From assembly GCA_029561145.1 (NCBI GenBank), contig JAKQJM010000057.1, forward strand, positions 62,001 through 126,000: DNA of 64,000 bases, in the 5' to 3' direction. A program made the position numbers and the translations under genes. This DNA comes from Pseudomonadota bacterium (GTDB lineage Bacteria > Pseudomonadota > Gammaproteobacteria > Xanthomonadales > Rhodanobacteraceae). Positions 38,619-47,873 of this stretch are shown piece after piece. Numbering within the stretch: position 1 is the stretch's first letter; each line of letters opens with the position of its first letter. The notes below the pieces were generated by a model that ran no database searches, was not told the DNA's origin, and saw only the letters and a program-made list of their open reading frames with translations.

Positions 38619-39914
38619 ATGAGCACGCGTCAGCCGATGGCCTTGCACACGAAGATGCTGATCGGCTTTGTCGTCGGCCTGCTCGGCGGACTGCTCGTGC
38701 ACTGGTTCATTGGCAGCGGGACGCCGTGGGTGCAGGGTTTGATGACCTGGATCACCCAGCCCGTCGGCAAGGTCTTCCTGCGCCTTCTGTTCATGCTGGT
38801 GATTCCTCTGTTGTTCTCCGCATTGGTCGTCGGCATCGCCGAGATGGGCGACATCCGCTCGCTCGGTCGGGTCGGCTGGAAGACGTTGGCCTATACCGTG
38901 GTCGTCTCGTCGATCGCGGTCGTCATCGGCATCGCTCTGGTCAACCTGTTCAAGCCGGGCTCCGGTGTCGATCCGGACGTGGCGCAGCAGCTGCTCAGGG
39001 ACGCCAGCGACAATGCGCAGAAGATTGTCGCCAGCGGCGCGCTGCAGGGATCCGGCATCGACCTCGTGCTCAACATCGTGCCGACCAATGTCATTCGCGC
39101 GGCAGCCGACAACGACATTCTTGCCGTGATGTTCTTTGCCCTGATGTTCGGCATTGGCATCGTCATGACCCCATCGCCGCTGGCGAAGAAAACCAAGGAA
39201 GTCATTGAGGGTGTATTCGAAATCTCGATGACGCTGATCCATCTGGTCATCCGCTTCGCGCCTTACGCCGTCGCCTGCCTGGTATTCAACCTGGCTGCGG
39301 TATTCGGTTGGGAACTGCTTGGGAAGCTGGCCGGCTATGTCGGCGTGGCCGTGCTCGCGATGGCGATCCACTTCTTCATCATCTACTCGGTCAGCGTGCG
39401 CTGGTTCGGCGGGATGTCGCCGATCGCGTTCTTCCGCGGCTCGCAGGAGGCCATCGTGATGGCGTTCTCGACGGCATCAAGCAATGCGACCCTGCCCACT
39501 GCGCTGAAGGTCGCCGAGGAAGATCTCAAGTTGCCGAAGCGGATCTCGCGCTTCGTGCTGACCGTCGGCGCCACGGCGAACCAGAATGGCACGGCCTTGT
39601 TCGAAGGCGTGACCGTGCTTTTCCTGGCCCAGTTCTTCAATATCGACCTGAGCGTGACCCAGCAGGGCGTGGTCATGCTGGTCTGCATCCTCGGCGGCAT
39701 CGGCACGGCCGGAGTGCCGGCGGGCTCGTTGCCGGTGATTGCGATGATCTGCGGAATGGTCGGTGTGCCGCCCGAAGGCATCGGTCTCATTCTTGGCGTC
39801 GATCGCTTCCTCGACATGTGCCGGACCACGCTCAATGTGACGGGCGATCTGGCCGCCGCGGTCGTCGTGTCGAACGGGATCGTCGAGACCGACGAACACG
39901 CCCCGATCTCGTGA
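38619..39914 (+). CDS. Dicarboxylate/amino acid:cation symporter (DAACS family)
   Basis: The 431-residue multi-pass transporter carries the DAACS signatures: the Ser-rich hairpin STASSNATLPTAL, GATANQNGTALFEGV (variant of the NMDGT loop), the second hairpin GGIGTAGVPAGSLPV and DRFLDMCRTTLNVTGD. Relatives import glutamate/aspartate (GltP) or C4-dicarboxylates (DctA) with H+ or Na+. DRFLDMCRTTLNV leans toward the amino-acid branch, but the substrate is uncertain. The ORF ends 25 bases before the kinase gene, with no obvious functional link. Confidence 0.93.
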   Translation: MSTRQPMALHTKMLIGFVVGLLGGLLVHWFIGSGTPWVQGLMTWITQPVGKVFLRLLFMLVIPLLFSALVVGIAEMGDIRSLGRVGWKTLAYTVVVSSIAVVIGIALVNLFKPGSGVDPDVAQQLLRDASDNAQKIVASGALQGSGIDLVLNIVPTNVIRAAADNDILAVMFFALMFGIGIVMTPSPLAKKTKEVIEGVFEISMTLIHLVIRFAPYAVACLVFNLAAVFGWELLGKLAGYVGVAVLAMAIHFFIIYSVSVRWFGGMSPIAFFRGSQEAIVMAFSTASSNATLPTALKVAEEDLKLPKRISRFVLTVGATANQNGTALFEGVTVLFLAQFFNIDLSVTQQGVVMLVCILGGIGTAGVPAGSLPVIAMICGMVGVPPEGIGLILGVDRFLDMCRTTLNVTGDLAAAVVVSNGIVETDEHAPIS

Positions 39915-39939
39915 ACCCGCCACCCGCGCCCTGAATCCG

Positions 39940-42864
39940 ATGAGCGGATCCGCACACGACGCCTCGATACGCCGCTTGTACGAGGCAACGCGTCTGCTGC
40001 CGCAAGGTGATCGCCATCGCCGCATGCTCGAACTCGGCGCCGATCCGCTGATGATTGCCGAAGTCGATGCCTTGCTCGTCGCCGATGCGGAAACGTCGGC
40101 CTGGGTCGATGGGCAGGAGGTGCGATCCGGTTCCGCGCCGGAGGGCGATGCCGAGCTCGGCGAGGGCGACATGCTTGGATCGTGGAAGCTGCTGCAGGCG
40201 ATCGGCAGTGGCGGCATGGGCGCGGTCTACCTGGCCGCACGCAGCGACGGCCACTTCGATCAGCATGTTGCGATCAAGCTGATTCGTGGCATTCCCGATA
40301 ACGAAACCTTCGTCCACTTTGCGCGCGAACGACAGATCCTGGCCAAGCTCCAGCATCCGAACATCGCGCGGCTGCTCGATGGCGGTGCGACGCCCGGCGG
40401 GCAGCCGTATCTGGTGATGGAGTACGTCGAAGGCGTGCCGATCGAGCGTTACTGTGCAGAAAATGCACTCGACCTTGGCGCGCGCATGCGCCTGTTCCAG
40501 AAGGTCTGCGAGGCCGTGCAGTTCGCCCACCAGCATCTCGTCGTCCATTGTGACCTGAAGCCGTCGAACATTCTCGTGCGTGCCGACGGAACGCCGGTGC
40601 TGCTCGATTTCGGTATCGCGCGCGCTCTCGACCAGCAGCCCGCGCAGCGTGACGCGGCTCGGGCCAACGCGTGGATCACGCCGCTGTACGCCAGCCCCGA
40701 GCAGCTGCGTGGCGACCCGGTGACGACTGCAAGCGATGTGTTCTCGCTCGGCCTGGTCCTGTTCGAATTGCTGGCCGGCCGGCGCGCGCGCGTCGATGCG
40801 GGAGATCACACGATTACCCTGCTCGGCCAGTCGGCGGTCAAACCCAGTGAACTTGCGCAGGACGTCCCCTGGATTGCGCGCCTGCGCGGCGACCTCGACG
40901 CGATCGTCCAGCGCGCGACCGCAGCGGATCCGGCCCGGCGATACGATTCGGCCGAATCGCTTGGTGCGGATCTGCAACGCCATCTCGATCTGCGACCGGT
41001 CAATGCACGACGATCGACGGCGTCCTACCGTTTGGCGCGTCTTGTTCGTCGCCGCTGGCCGGTGTTTGCCGCGGCACTTGTGCTGCTCGCGATGGGTGGC
41101 CTGTTCACCTGGCAACTGGCGCGTGAGCGCGATCGCGCGAGGGCGGCAGAACGTGAAGCCCTGCTCCAGGCGCAGACCGCCGGGCGGGTCAGTGACTTCC
41201 TGGTATCCGTGTTCAACATCTCGAATCCGAAGCTCAACCAGAAACGTTCGGTCACGGCACGCGACGTGCTCGACGAGGGCGCGACCCGCATTGAGAGCGA
41301 ACTCGCCGATGCGCCCGGAGTCAAGGCGAAGATGCTGCAGGTGCTTGGCACGGCCTACCGTTACCTCGGCGAATCGAAGCGCGCTGTCGAGCTGCTTGCC
41401 GAGGCATCGGACCTGTATCTCGATGCACGAGTCGATCAGCCGCTGGAGGCGGCCGATGTCCTCAGTTCGCTGGCCGTGGTCTACAGCAACAACGATTACC
41501 CATCGAGCAAGGCCCGCGGCGCCGCAAGCGAGGCGTTGCGACTGCGCGAGCTGCATGCCGCGCCCGAGTCGCTGCCGATCGCCGATGCATTGAACACCCT
41601 GGGTGTCGTCAGCCAGGCGCAAGATCGCTACGACGAGGCCGAGGCATACCTGATTCGTGCGCTGGCCATCCGCGAGCGTCTGGCAGGTGCGCAGTCGGCT
41701 GCGGTTGCCAGCACCCTGCATAACCTTGGACTTGTGGAGTTTTCACGCGGGAAGGACCTGGCCAGGTCGATCGCGTACTACGAGCGCGCGCTGGCCCTCA
41801 AGATGAAACTCGCAGGCGATCACAATCCGGATTTCGAGGTCACCCAGGCCGATCTCGGCAAGGCCCTGCGTGCAGCGGGTCAACGCGAGCGGGCGCTCGA
41901 GATGCTCCGCAAGAACCTCGCCCTGGCGCTGGACATCTATGGAGAAGCCAGCGAAAACGTCGCCGGCGTGCATAACGAACTCGGCTACACGCTTCACGAC
42001 ATGGGTAGATTCAGCGAAGCGGCTGCCGAATATCGTGCCGCAATGGCGATCCGCCAGCAGCTTGGCGCGGACCAGGGTGCGAACTTCGCGATACCGCTGA
42101 ACAATCTCGCGTCCGCCTACGAGGACATGGGCGACTTTGCGACCGCCGAGCCGATGTACCGGCGTTCACTGGAACTGCGCAAGAGTGGTCAGGATGCCGA
42201 CAGCCCGATGATCGCGCACGCCGAGTTCAACTTGGCGCGCCTGCTGATCAAGCAAGGTCGCTTCGAGGAAGCGAGGCAAGGCGATGTACGTGCGCTCGCG
42301 ATCTATCGCAAACGGTTCGGGGAAGAAGACCGCAATGTGCTCAAGGTCAAGCTGCAGGAGGTCGAGCGCGCGCTGGACGTGCACGATTCTGACGAGGCTG
42401 CCAGGCTGTTTGCCGACGTGCTTGCCTCGAAGGTCAAGGTCAACGACATGTTCCTCGCACGGCGATACGCTCTGGCGGCGCGTATCGCGGACTTGCGCGG
42501 CGATCCCGGAGCTGCGCTCGACGCCAGCCGCGCCGCATGGAATGCAGTGCGCAAGGCCTGGGGTGACCACCACCCCTTGGTACTCGAGTATGGCCTGGCC
42601 TATGCAACCCGGCTGCGCAGCAATGGCGAGCCCGCGAAGGCGGACGAAATCGTCCGCTCGGTCGCGGATCTGGTTTCCGCATTCTCGGAGAAATCACCGT
42701 TGCACGCGGAGCTCGCACGCAGCTTGCAACAATCCCGGAACAGTCCAGACGCGGCCCGCAAGCAAGCCGGCCTGTTGCCAGGCCGGCCCGGAGTGGCGTC
42801 CATGCCCTGTGGAGATTTCGCATCCCGGCGCGAACGCGACGTGCCGGGATCGATCGCAGGCTAG
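39940..42864 (+). CDS. Membrane-bound Ser/Thr protein kinase with TPR repeats
   Basis: This is a 974-residue Hanks-type kinase (about 82-345) with G-loop GSGGMGAVY (89-97), K113 in AIK, catalytic loop HCDLKPSN (D205), DFG 223-225 and SPEQ. A transmembrane helix follows at about 374-392, then a long region of tetratricopeptide repeats (about 440-760), for example YDEAEAYLIRALAIRERL and FSEAAAEYRAAMAIRQQL. The HRD arginine is replaced by cysteine, so activation-loop phosphorylation may not control it. Kinases of this layout often sit with ECF sigma factors in Xanthomonadales; none is seen here. The last roughly 45 codons overlap two hairpins and look unlike a domain. Confidence 0.9.
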   Translation: MSGSAHDASIRRLYEATRLLPQGDRHRRMLELGADPLMIAEVDALLVADAETSAWVDGQEVRSGSAPEGDAELGEGDMLGSWKLLQAIGSGGMGAVYLAARSDGHFDQHVAIKLIRGIPDNETFVHFARERQILAKLQHPNIARLLDGGATPGGQPYLVMEYVEGVPIERYCAENALDLGARMRLFQKVCEAVQFAHQHLVVHCDLKPSNILVRADGTPVLLDFGIARALDQQPAQRDAARANAWITPLYASPEQLRGDPVTTASDVFSLGLVLFELLAGRRARVDAGDHTITLLGQSAVKPSELAQDVPWIARLRGDLDAIVQRATAADPARRYDSAESLGADLQRHLDLRPVNARRSTASYRLARLVRRRWPVFAAALVLLAMGGLFTWQLARERDRARAAEREALLQAQTAGRVSDFLVSVFNISNPKLNQKRSVTARDVLDEGATRIESELADAPGVKAKMLQVLGTAYRYLGESKRAVELLAEASDLYLDARVDQPLEAADVLSSLAVVYSNNDYPSSKARGAASEALRLRELHAAPESLPIADALNTLGVVSQAQDRYDEAEAYLIRALAIRERLAGAQSAAVASTLHNLGLVEFSRGKDLARSIAYYERALALKMKLAGDHNPDFEVTQADLGKALRAAGQRERALEMLRKNLALALDIYGEASENVAGVHNELGYTLHDMGRFSEAAAEYRAAMAIRQQLGADQGANFAIPLNNLASAYEDMGDFATAEPMYRRSLELRKSGQDADSPMIAHAEFNLARLLIKQGRFEEARQGDVRALAIYRKRFGEEDRNVLKVKLQEVERALDVHDSDEAARLFADVLASKVKVNDMFLARRYALAARIADLRGDPGAALDASRAAWNAVRKAWGDHHPLVLEYGLAYATRLRSNGEPAKADEIVRSVADLVSAFSEKSPLHAELARSLQQSRNSPDAARKQAGLLPGRPGVASMPCGDFASRRERDVPGSIAG
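42766..42787. other. GC-rich perfect hairpin at the 3' end of the kinase gene
   Basis: GCCGGCCTG-TTGC-CAGGCCGGC is a perfect 9-bp stem with a 4-base loop, lying inside the last 33 codons of the kinase ORF. A second stem, ATCCCGGC / GCCGGGAT, follows within 60 bases. There is no T-run. It could stop transcription from either convergent gene or be part of an eroded 3' end. Confidence 0.5.
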
Positions 42865-43457
42865 AAACGCGTTTCCGCGCTGACGGAAACGAGGCTGGGG
42901 TCGAGCTTCAGGCCATTCTTGTCAGCCTTGTAGTAGTCGTAGTTGAGGCCCACGCTGAAACGGTTGCTGAAGTCGTAACCGAAACCGGCTCCGGCATACC
43001 ACTTGTTGCTCGTCTCATCACTGCGTACCGGCAATCCGGCGATCACCTGGTCGCCCTTGATATCGGCCCGGAACAATCCGGTGCGTCCGCTCAGGTACCA
43101 GTTGTCGCTGAGGTTCAGGTGCGCGTTGATGCCAGCGGTCCAGCCGCTGAGCTCGGCATCGTTGACGAATTCACCTGCGGGCAGGGCAGCGACGACGCCC
43201 GAACTGGGCGACCACTTGCCAAGATCGGTGTAGCCGCCCTCGACACCGAGCGCGAAGTTAGGCGCGAGCGACCAGCGATAGCCGAGGTTGACGCCATAAG
43301 CGGTGTCATTGTCGTCATAGATGCCCTTGTCCAGGGTCGATTGACCGACGTTGCCATTGATGAAGAATCCGGCGTTGTCTTCGGCGGCATGGCTCGCGAC
43401 AGGAATGGCGGTGAGGCCGGCGGCCGCAAGGGCGGTTACCAACAGGATGTTTCTCAT
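42861..43457 (-). CDS. Outer-membrane beta-barrel protein
   Basis: The 198-residue precursor has a signal peptide of about 24 residues (cleavage after SHA). The mature protein is built of alternating beta-strands typical of the 8-stranded OmpA-like/OMP_b-brl barrels (GVNLGYRWSLAPNFALGVEGG, split strands; NKWYAGAGFGYDFSN; FSVGLNYDYY). The last residue is phenylalanine in VSAETRF, the expected BAM recognition signal. No OmpA peptidoglycan-binding domain is present. Its function may be structural or adhesive; nothing more can be said. The gene is convergent with the kinase and divergent from tkt. Confidence 0.85.
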   Translation of the reverse strand: MRNILLVTALAAAGLTAIPVASHAAEDNAGFFINGNVGQSTLDKGIYDDNDTAYGVNLGYRWSLAPNFALGVEGGYTDLGKWSPSSGVVAALPAGEFVNDAELSGWTAGINAHLNLSDNWYLSGRTGLFRADIKGDQVIAGLPVRSDETSNKWYAGAGFGYDFSNRFSVGLNYDYYKADKNGLKLDPSLVSVSAETRF

Positions 43458-43873
43458 GGTTGTTGCTCCAGCATTTTTTCGGGGGAGAGAACCGCGGGTC
43501 TTGCTCGCGGGACCGGACTTGGATGCGGACGGAGGCTTTCCGTTCGCTCGTGGTGCCGTGGCCTATAACTGAGGTTCAGTCCCGGGATTTCAATACTCAT
43601 CAGTACATTAACTTGCTATCTGACTGAAAGCACTTAACAATCAGATTGTTGTGCGCATAATCCGGGTCGTCCCTGGCAACAATCCGGGCGCTTGGGCAAT
43701 CGTGGCGAACCCCGTTGTGGCTGCCTTTCGGATCGGCGGTTGGTTCGGCGACCGACCCGCGCGCAAGCGGTGTTCGCAGGTTCGAAAAAGACAAGCACGG
43801 CCTTGATCGGCGACAATGGGCATCTCTTGCGGCCACCTGCCGGTCTGGTCGCTCTTCCAGTCGAGTCCGAACA
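43458..43873. other. Divergent spacer between barrel protein and transketolase genes
   Basis: About 416 bases with no convincing gene. The middle (43590-43665) is more AT-rich and holds the candidate tkt promoter with a 15-bp dyad. The rest is leader sequence; the 53-codon upstream extension of the tkt ORF is not family-like. Confidence 0.6.
43634..43661 (+). promoter_or_regulatory. Putative tkt promoter overlapping a 15-bp dyad
   Basis: TTAACA (43634-43639) and CATAAT (43656-43661) are spaced by 16 bases. The perfect palindrome AACAATC-A-GATTGTT (43636-43650) overlaps the -35 and spacer, a position suited to a repressor. The leader to the tkt ATG would be about 200 bases. Confidence 0.4.
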
Positions 43874-45871
43874 ATGACGAGCCGTAAAGAACTCGCCAAC
43901 GCCATCCGTGCGCTGGCCATGGACGCGGTTGAGGCCGCGAAATCGGGCCATCCCGGCATGCCGATGGGGATGGCCGATATTGCGGAAGTGCTGTGGAACG
44001 ATTTCCTCAGGCACAACCCGAACAATCCGAAATGGGCGAATCGCGATCGCTTCGTGCTGTCGAACGGCCATGGTTCGATGCTGATCTATTCCTTGCTGCA
44101 TCTGACCGGTTATGCGCTGCCGATCAACGAGCTGAAGAACTTCCGTCAGTTGCATTCGAAGACGGCCGGACATCCCGAGGCCAGTGAAACTCCCGGCGTG
44201 GAAACGACCACCGGCCCGCTGGGCCAGGGTTTGGCCAATGCGGTGGGCATGGCCCTGGCCGAGCAGGTGCTGGCCGCGCGCTTCAATCGGGACGGTCTCG
44301 ATGTCGTCGATCACCGCACCTTCGTGTTTCTCGGCGATGGCTGCCTGATGGAAGGTATTTCGCACGAGGTCGCTTCGCTGGCCGGTACGCTGGGCCTCGG
44401 CAAGCTCGTCGCGATCTGGGATGACAACGGCATCTCGATCGACGGCGAGGTCGAAGGCTGGTTCACCGATGACACGCCCGCGCGCTTCGAAGCCTATGGA
44501 TGGAATGTGATCCGTGCGGTCGATGGACACGATGCTGCCGCGGTCAAGATGGCCATCGATGCAGCCGTCGGCAAGAGCGACAAACCGACCCTGATCTGCG
44601 CGAAGACCGTGATCGGATTCGGTGCACCGAACAAGCAAGGCAAGGAATCCTCGCACGGCTCGCCGCTGGGCAAGGACGAAGTTGCCGCCGCACGCGCCCA
44701 GCTGGGTTGGAGCCACGCGCCATTCGAGATCCCCGACGACGTCTACGCCGGCTGGAATGCAGTTGCCCGTGGCGCCGAAAGCGAAGCGCAATGGAATGCA
44801 TTGTTCGCGCGCTATCGTGCTGCACATCCCGTGCTGGCCGACGAATTCGAGCGCCGCCAAAGCGGAGCGCTGCCCGCTGAATTTGCCGCGCTGGCGGATG
44901 CGTGGATCGCCAGGCTGCAGGCCGAAGGCCCGGCGGTGGCGTCACGCAAGGCCTCGCAGATGGCACTCGATGCATTCGGCCCGTCGCTGCCTGAACTGAT
45001 TGGCGGCTCGGCGGACCTGGCCGGCTCCAACCTGACGATCTGGAAAGGTTCGAGAAACGTCACGAGTCGCGATGCTGCCGCCAACTACGTCCATTACGGC
45101 GTGCGCGAGTTCGGCATGAGTGCGATTGCGAATGGACTTGCCCTGCACGGCGGCTTCATCCCGTACGACGCGACCTTCCTCGTGTTTTCCGACTATGCGC
45201 GCAATGCCGTGCGCATGAGCGCGCTGATCCCGACGCGCGCAATCCATGTGTATACGCACGATTCGATCGGCCTCGGCGAAGACGGTCCGACCCATCAGCC
45301 GGTCGAGCACCTGGCCAGCCTGCGTTACATCCCCAACAACGATGTCTGGCGTCCCTGCGATGCGGTGGAATCGGCCGTGTGCTGGAAGCGCGCGATCGAG
45401 CGCAGCAACGGACCTTCCTGCCTGATTTTCTCGCGCCAGACCCTCGTCCACCAGGCCCGCAATGCCGAGCAGGTCGGCGACATCAGCCGCGGCGGCTATG
45501 TATTGTCGGATCCCGGCAGTGCGAAGTTCGACCTGATCCTGATTGCCACCGGTTCCGAAGTCGAGATCGCGATGCAGGCGATGCGTATCCTCGCCGATCA
45601 GCGCGTTGCCGCGCGCGTGGTCTCGATGCCGTGCACGAGCGTGTTCGATGCGCAGCCGGTCGAGTATCGCGAGGGCGTGCTGCCTTCGTGGTGCCGCCGT
45701 CGTGTCGCGGTCGAGGCGGGAATCACCGATTTCTGGCGCAAGTACGTCGGGCTCGATGGTGACGTGGTCGGCGTCGACAGCTTCGGTGCTTCGGCTCCGG
45801 CCGAGGTGCTCTATCGGCATTTCGGCATCACCGCCGAGGCGGTTGCGAGCCGGGCAAAGGCACTGGCCTGA
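43874..45871 (+). CDS. tkt: Transketolase
   Basis: This thiamine diphosphate enzyme of the pentose phosphate pathway has 665 residues, standard length. Visible blocks: [43 protein letters not shown] (two adjacent family segments), [19 protein letters not shown], the ThDP motif [15 protein letters not shown] with the later NG residues, [19 protein letters not shown] with the catalytic glutamate, and [19 protein letters not shown]. Start at ATG 43874 gives [19 protein letters not shown], the family start. GAPDH lies 2 kb downstream, so two central-carbon genes flank the nuclease pair. Confidence 0.97.
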   Translation: MTSRKELANAIRALAMDAVEAAKSGHPGMPMGMADIAEVLWNDFLRHNPNNPKWANRDRFVLSNGHGSMLIYSLLHLTGYALPINELKNFRQLHSKTAGHPEASETPGVETTTGPLGQGLANAVGMALAEQVLAARFNRDGLDVVDHRTFVFLGDGCLMEGISHEVASLAGTLGLGKLVAIWDDNGISIDGEVEGWFTDDTPARFEAYGWNVIRAVDGHDAAAVKMAIDAAVGKSDKPTLICAKTVIGFGAPNKQGKESSHGSPLGKDEVAAARAQLGWSHAPFEIPDDVYAGWNAVARGAESEAQWNALFARYRAAHPVLADEFERRQSGALPAEFAALADAWIARLQAEGPAVASRKASQMALDAFGPSLPELIGGSADLAGSNLTIWKGSRNVTSRDAAANYVHYGVREFGMSAIANGLALHGGFIPYDATFLVFSDYARNAVRMSALIPTRAIHVYTHDSIGLGEDGPTHQPVEHLASLRYIPNNDVWRPCDAVESAVCWKRAIERSNGPSCLIFSRQTLVHQARNAEQVGDISRGGYVLSDPGSAKFDLILIATGSEVEIAMQAMRILADQRVAARVVSMPCTSVFDAQPVEYREGVLPSWCRRRVAVEAGITDFWRKYVGLDGDVVGVDSFGASAPAEVLYRHFGITAEAVASRAKALA

Positions 45872-45896
45872 GCATCCGTCCCCGCGCGCCCGATCG

Positions 45897-46703
45897 TCAG
45901 TCGAGGGTCCGGTCGAGCAGGTCGGCAAGACGGCTTGCGGCGCGCCGGATCTGCCGTTCGACGATCGGTCGCATGCGCTCGAGATAGGCCTGGTCGATCA
46001 CGCGTCGTTGCGGATAGACGCCGTCGTCGCGCGTGATGCGGCAGGATTGCTCGGCCCAGTCGACCGGATCCCGGTCGCTGTCCCCAATCACCTGACGGCC
46101 CAGTCGGTGCGCGTAGTCCTTCCAGCCCAGCCTTCGACTGCCGAGGATCTTCGAATCCCAGATCGCATGAAGATTGCTGCCATCGCCGTTGAAGCGCACC
46201 TGGAAGTTGTTGCCGCCGCGATCGCTCCGATAACCGGCATGCAGCGGTTGATGCGCATCTGCAACAAAGTGGACAAGAAAACGAAGTGCATCGACGCGCT
46301 CGGCATCGGGCTTGGTGCGGTCGCCAAGCAGCGCGGCATAGCGGTTGATCGCGGCGACGACGCACTGTCCGTTCGCACAGATTCCGGCCGGATCGTAGTG
46401 GCAGCGCGCATCGGCGAAATTGACGAAATGCAGGCGTGCGGTGGCGCGCGACAGCTCGCGTTGCGCCGGGTCGCTGCGCACGTCGTCAGCCCAGTTGGCG
46501 ATGTCGGCGAGCGCGCCGGCTCGTGCAATACCGAGCAGCCTGCGAATTTCGCGGCCCGCCGCGGGGTCGACCTGATGTTCGGCCAACTCGGCGACCATGC
46601 GATGTCCGCTCGGCCCCCACGCCTGTGCGGTCGACGGCAGCACCACCACGAACGTGAGCCAGGGAAGTGCGTAAAGGGCCCGTATCCAGCGCGAAGCCGT
46701 CAC
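45897..46703 (-). CDS. S1/P1-type zinc nuclease, secreted
   Basis: The 268-residue precursor starts at GTG 46703 with a signal peptide whose predicted cleavage, AQA|WGPSGHR, leaves tryptophan as residue 1. This is essential because in S1/P1 nucleases the N-terminal Trp coordinates a zinc. Other ligands of the trinuclear site are present: GHR, ANWADD, LHFVNF, FLVHFVADAHQPLHAG and the GGNNFQV region. It should degrade single-stranded DNA/RNA and 3'-nucleotides outside the cytoplasm. The ORF track starts 35 codons earlier, which would hide the signal peptide. The GTG overlaps the stop of the upstream metallo-hydrolase gene (GTGA). Confidence 0.9.
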   Translation of the reverse strand: MTASRWIRALYALPWLTFVVVLPSTAQAWGPSGHRMVAELAEHQVDPAAGREIRRLLGIARAGALADIANWADDVRSDPAQRELSRATARLHFVNFADARCHYDPAGICANGQCVVAAINRYAALLGDRTKPDAERVDALRFLVHFVADAHQPLHAGYRSDRGGNNFQVRFNGDGSNLHAIWDSKILGSRRLGWKDYAHRLGRQVIGDSDRDPVDWAEQSCRITRDDGVYPQRRVIDQAYLERMRPIVERQIRRAASRLADLLDRTLD

Positions 46704-47587
46704 GTCTCGAAATCCGTGCCTTGCAATGGGATCTTCAGGAACGCCTGGTCGCGCACCTCCGGCGGTGGCAGGCGACCGGCGCGGATGTTCACCTGCAATG
46801 CCGGCCACAGCAATCCAGGCACGGCGAGGGTCGCATCACGCGCCGTGCGCATCGCGACATAGTCCGATTCGCGGGTATCGGCACGCAGATGCGTGTTGCC
46901 CGTTTTCTCGTCGCCGATCGTCGTTTGCGACAGTGGCTGCTCTCCTTGCGGAGGATAGTCATGGGCAAGGTAGATGCGTGTTGCGTCGGGCAAGGTGTAG
47001 AGGCGCTGGATCGAACGGTACAGCGTCGCTGCATCGGCACCCGGAAAATCGCAGCGAGCCGTCCCTCCGCGCGGTGCGAACAAGGTATCGCCGACGAAGA
47101 CCGCATCGCCGAAGCGGTAGCTGACGCTGTCCGGGGTATGTCCAGGGGTTGCGATGACCTGGCCGTCGAGATCGCCTATGCACAAGGTTTCGCCGTCGAG
47201 GAAGAGCGCATCGAACTGGCGGCCATCGGCAACGAACTGGTCGTCGAGATTCAGCGCGGCCTTGAAGGTTTGCTGTACGCCAATGATGCCGTGGCCGATC
47301 CCGATCGCCGGTGCGGCATTGCCGCTGGCGAGTTGGCGCTTGAGCCAGTCCGCCGCGCTGAGGTGGTCGGCGTGGGCGTGGGTTTCGAGTATCCAGTCGA
47401 TCTGCAATCCGGTGGTCGCGATGTATTCGAGCAGGCGCTGGGCGCTACCTGTGCTGACGCGCGCCGAGGGCGCATCGAAATCCAGTACCGGATCGATGAT
47501 CGCGGCGCGCCGCGTCGCCGGATCGATGACGACATGCGACCAGGTGGAGGTCGCCGGATGATGGAAACTGCGGACCAGGGGATTCAT
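46700..47587 (-). CDS. MBL-fold metallo-hydrolase, persulfide dioxygenase-like
   Basis: The 295-residue metallo-beta-lactamase-fold enzyme has zinc/iron motifs HAHADHLSAADWL, ATPGHTPDSVSY, GDTLFAPRGGTARCDFPG and YLAHDYPP. The arrangement, with an aspartate-rich FVGDTLF followed by GTARCDFPGAD, is that of the ETHE1/Blh persulfide dioxygenase branch rather than glyoxalase II. It probably oxidises glutathione persulfide to sulfite using one iron. The start MNPLVRSFHHP at 47587 is family-like. It is coupled to the S1/P1 nuclease gene, an unexpected partner. Confidence 0.85.
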   Translation of the reverse strand: MNPLVRSFHHPATSTWSHVVIDPATRRAAIIDPVLDFDAPSARVSTGSAQRLLEYIATTGLQIDWILETHAHADHLSAADWLKRQLASGNAAPAIGIGHGIIGVQQTFKAALNLDDQFVADGRQFDALFLDGETLCIGDLDGQVIATPGHTPDSVSYRFGDAVFVGDTLFAPRGGTARCDFPGADAATLYRSIQRLYTLPDATRIYLAHDYPPQGEQPLSQTTIGDEKTGNTHLRADTRESDYVAMRTARDATLAVPGLLWPALQVNIRAGRLPPPEVRDQAFLKIPLQGTDFET

Positions 47588-47873
47588 GGCTGGGAGAGGC
47601 AAGCGGCGGAAATCCGAATCTAGCAGAGCGCGCGAAGGTGTGTGGCCGTGCCCGCACGCGGCGTGAGCGCGAGGCACGTGCAGGACGGCGGGCGCGTTCG
47701 CGCACTGCGCATCGAGCGCGAGCGCCCGGCGGGAGGCCGGTTGCCGACGCCGCGCGACCTCGAGGAGCGGTAAGTGCGCGTGTGCAATGGATCCATCTGA
47801 ATGGCGCTGTGCGGCGAGTTGGCAGGGCCGCTACAATATGTGTCCCTTTTCCCGCCGCGTCGAGGAGTTTGCA

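Noticed and set aside
39832-41721. 629-codon minus-strand ORF opposite the kinase gene
   Set aside because: Shadow of the kinase-TPR gene; no family features.
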